Below, one piece after another: positions 63,751 through 64,000 of a DNA stretch of 64,000 nt (within the stretch, counting starts at the first letter, position 1; the number at the start of each line of letters is the position of its first letter). The stretch covers positions 806,001 to 870,000 of the forward strand of contig NZ_VTFG01000002.1 in NCBI RefSeq assembly GCF_008692035.1, read 5' to 3'. This DNA is from Pseudomonas marginalis (lineage in GTDB: Bacteria; Pseudomonadota; Gammaproteobacteria; Pseudomonadales; Pseudomonadaceae). The notes below the pieces were generated by a model that was not told the DNA's origin, searched no databases, and saw nothing but the letters and a program-made list of their open reading frames with translations. The position numbers were made by a program, and so were the translations under genes.

Positions 63751-63780
63751 GACAAGTTTTAAGCTACAAGCTACAAGTTA
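63751..63780. repeat. Short AAGCTAC tandem heptamer
   Basis: Two full AAGCTAC copies and degenerate flanking copies (ACAAGTT on both sides) lie in the 218-bp gap after tcdA. Such heptamer tracts are common in Pseudomonas intergenic DNA and can vary in copy number. No gene is seen in the rest of the gap. Confidence 0.4.
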
Positions 63781-63924
63781 AGAACTTAGATGTACTTTCG
63801 CTGCCCAATGTCCGGTTTTTCTCGGCTTGCTGTACGGTCAGGGAAAGGCCGGTGTAGGATGCGCGCCGTTCGGTGCAGGCCGACACCTCTTTTCGTTCCA
63901 CACCCTTTGGAACCCGACATAACC

Positions 63925-64000
63925 ATGGCATCGCGTAAATTTGGACTCAACCTGGTGATAGTGCTGGCAATTGCCGCGCTGTTCACCGGCTTCTGGGCGC
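63925..64000 (+). CDS. Partial CDS at right edge, N-terminal membrane anchor
   Basis: A rightward frame from ATG 63925 is open to the window end (25 codons). It begins MASRKFGLN and runs into a hydrophobic helix VIVLAIAALFTGFW, a signal anchor. This start resembles those of Pseudomonas GH17-type beta-glucan proteins, but the piece is too short to decide. Confidence 0.5.
   Translation, partial: MASRKFGLNLVIVLAIAALFTGFWA

Overview
The window is chromosomal DNA from a Pseudomonas, most likely of the P. fluorescens group. From about 17 kb to the right edge the gene content and order follow the stretch of P. aeruginosa that runs from rpoS (PA3622) to the csdA/sufE/tcdA genes near PA3668, as I recall that genome. 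The genes are GC-rich with strong third-position bias. Three REP-pair palindromes of the fluorescens type (GTGGGAGGGGGCTTGCCCCCGAT) lie between genes. I had no database search, so gene names rest on motifs, lengths and context.

Left edge (1-2.1 kb): an AT-richer accessory piece. Five unrecognised, tightly overlapping genes run leftward off the edge. They are preceded by a good sigma-70 promoter, a highly structured leader of about 230 nt and an intrinsic terminator. It looks like the end of a prophage or other mobile element. From 2.2 to 16.9 kb the genes are mostly rightward: a WHy-type lipoprotein and a His-rich SEC-C mini-protein, a YfcG-like glutathione transferase, the acyl-homoserine-lactone acylase QuiP, and the four-gene ligase-associated DNA repair set (MBL exonuclease, ATP-dependent ligase, Lhr-like helicase, PdeM endonuclease). 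The repair set is split in two by a five-gene amino-acid ABC transport operon laid out like aotJQMOP but without argR. A candidate sigma-54 promoter precedes the transport operon.

From 17 to 29.1 kb: dcd, a cold-shock gene, then the leftward stress and housekeeping cluster rpoS-nlpD-pcm-surE-truD-ispF, fghA-adhC with the divergent regulator gfnR, and ispD-ftsB-eno. From 29.1 to 52.7 kb, all leftward: kdsA-pyrG, tilS, accA, dnaE-rnhB-lpxB-lpxA-fabZ-lpxD-skp-bamA-rseP, then dxr-cdsA-uppS-frr-pyrH and tsf-rpsB. This block links lipid A synthesis (lpxA, lpxB, lpxD, kdsA), outer-membrane protein assembly (skp, bamA), fatty-acid and phospholipid supply (accA, fabZ, cdsA), isoprenoid precursors (dxr, ispD, ispF, uppS) and translation factors. 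From 53.1 kb to the right edge: map, glnD, dapC, a CPA1 antiporter (leftward), yffB, dapD, csdA-sufE, tcdA (leftward) and the start of a membrane-anchored gene.

No clearly new biological system is visible. The observations most worth following are the structured RNA ahead of the mobile-element operon, the ispF start codon abutting an intrinsic terminator, the perfect 11-bp hairpin in the rpoS leader, the repair cluster interrupted by an aot-like transport operon with a candidate RpoN promoter, and a changed residue beside the catalytic serine of QuiP.
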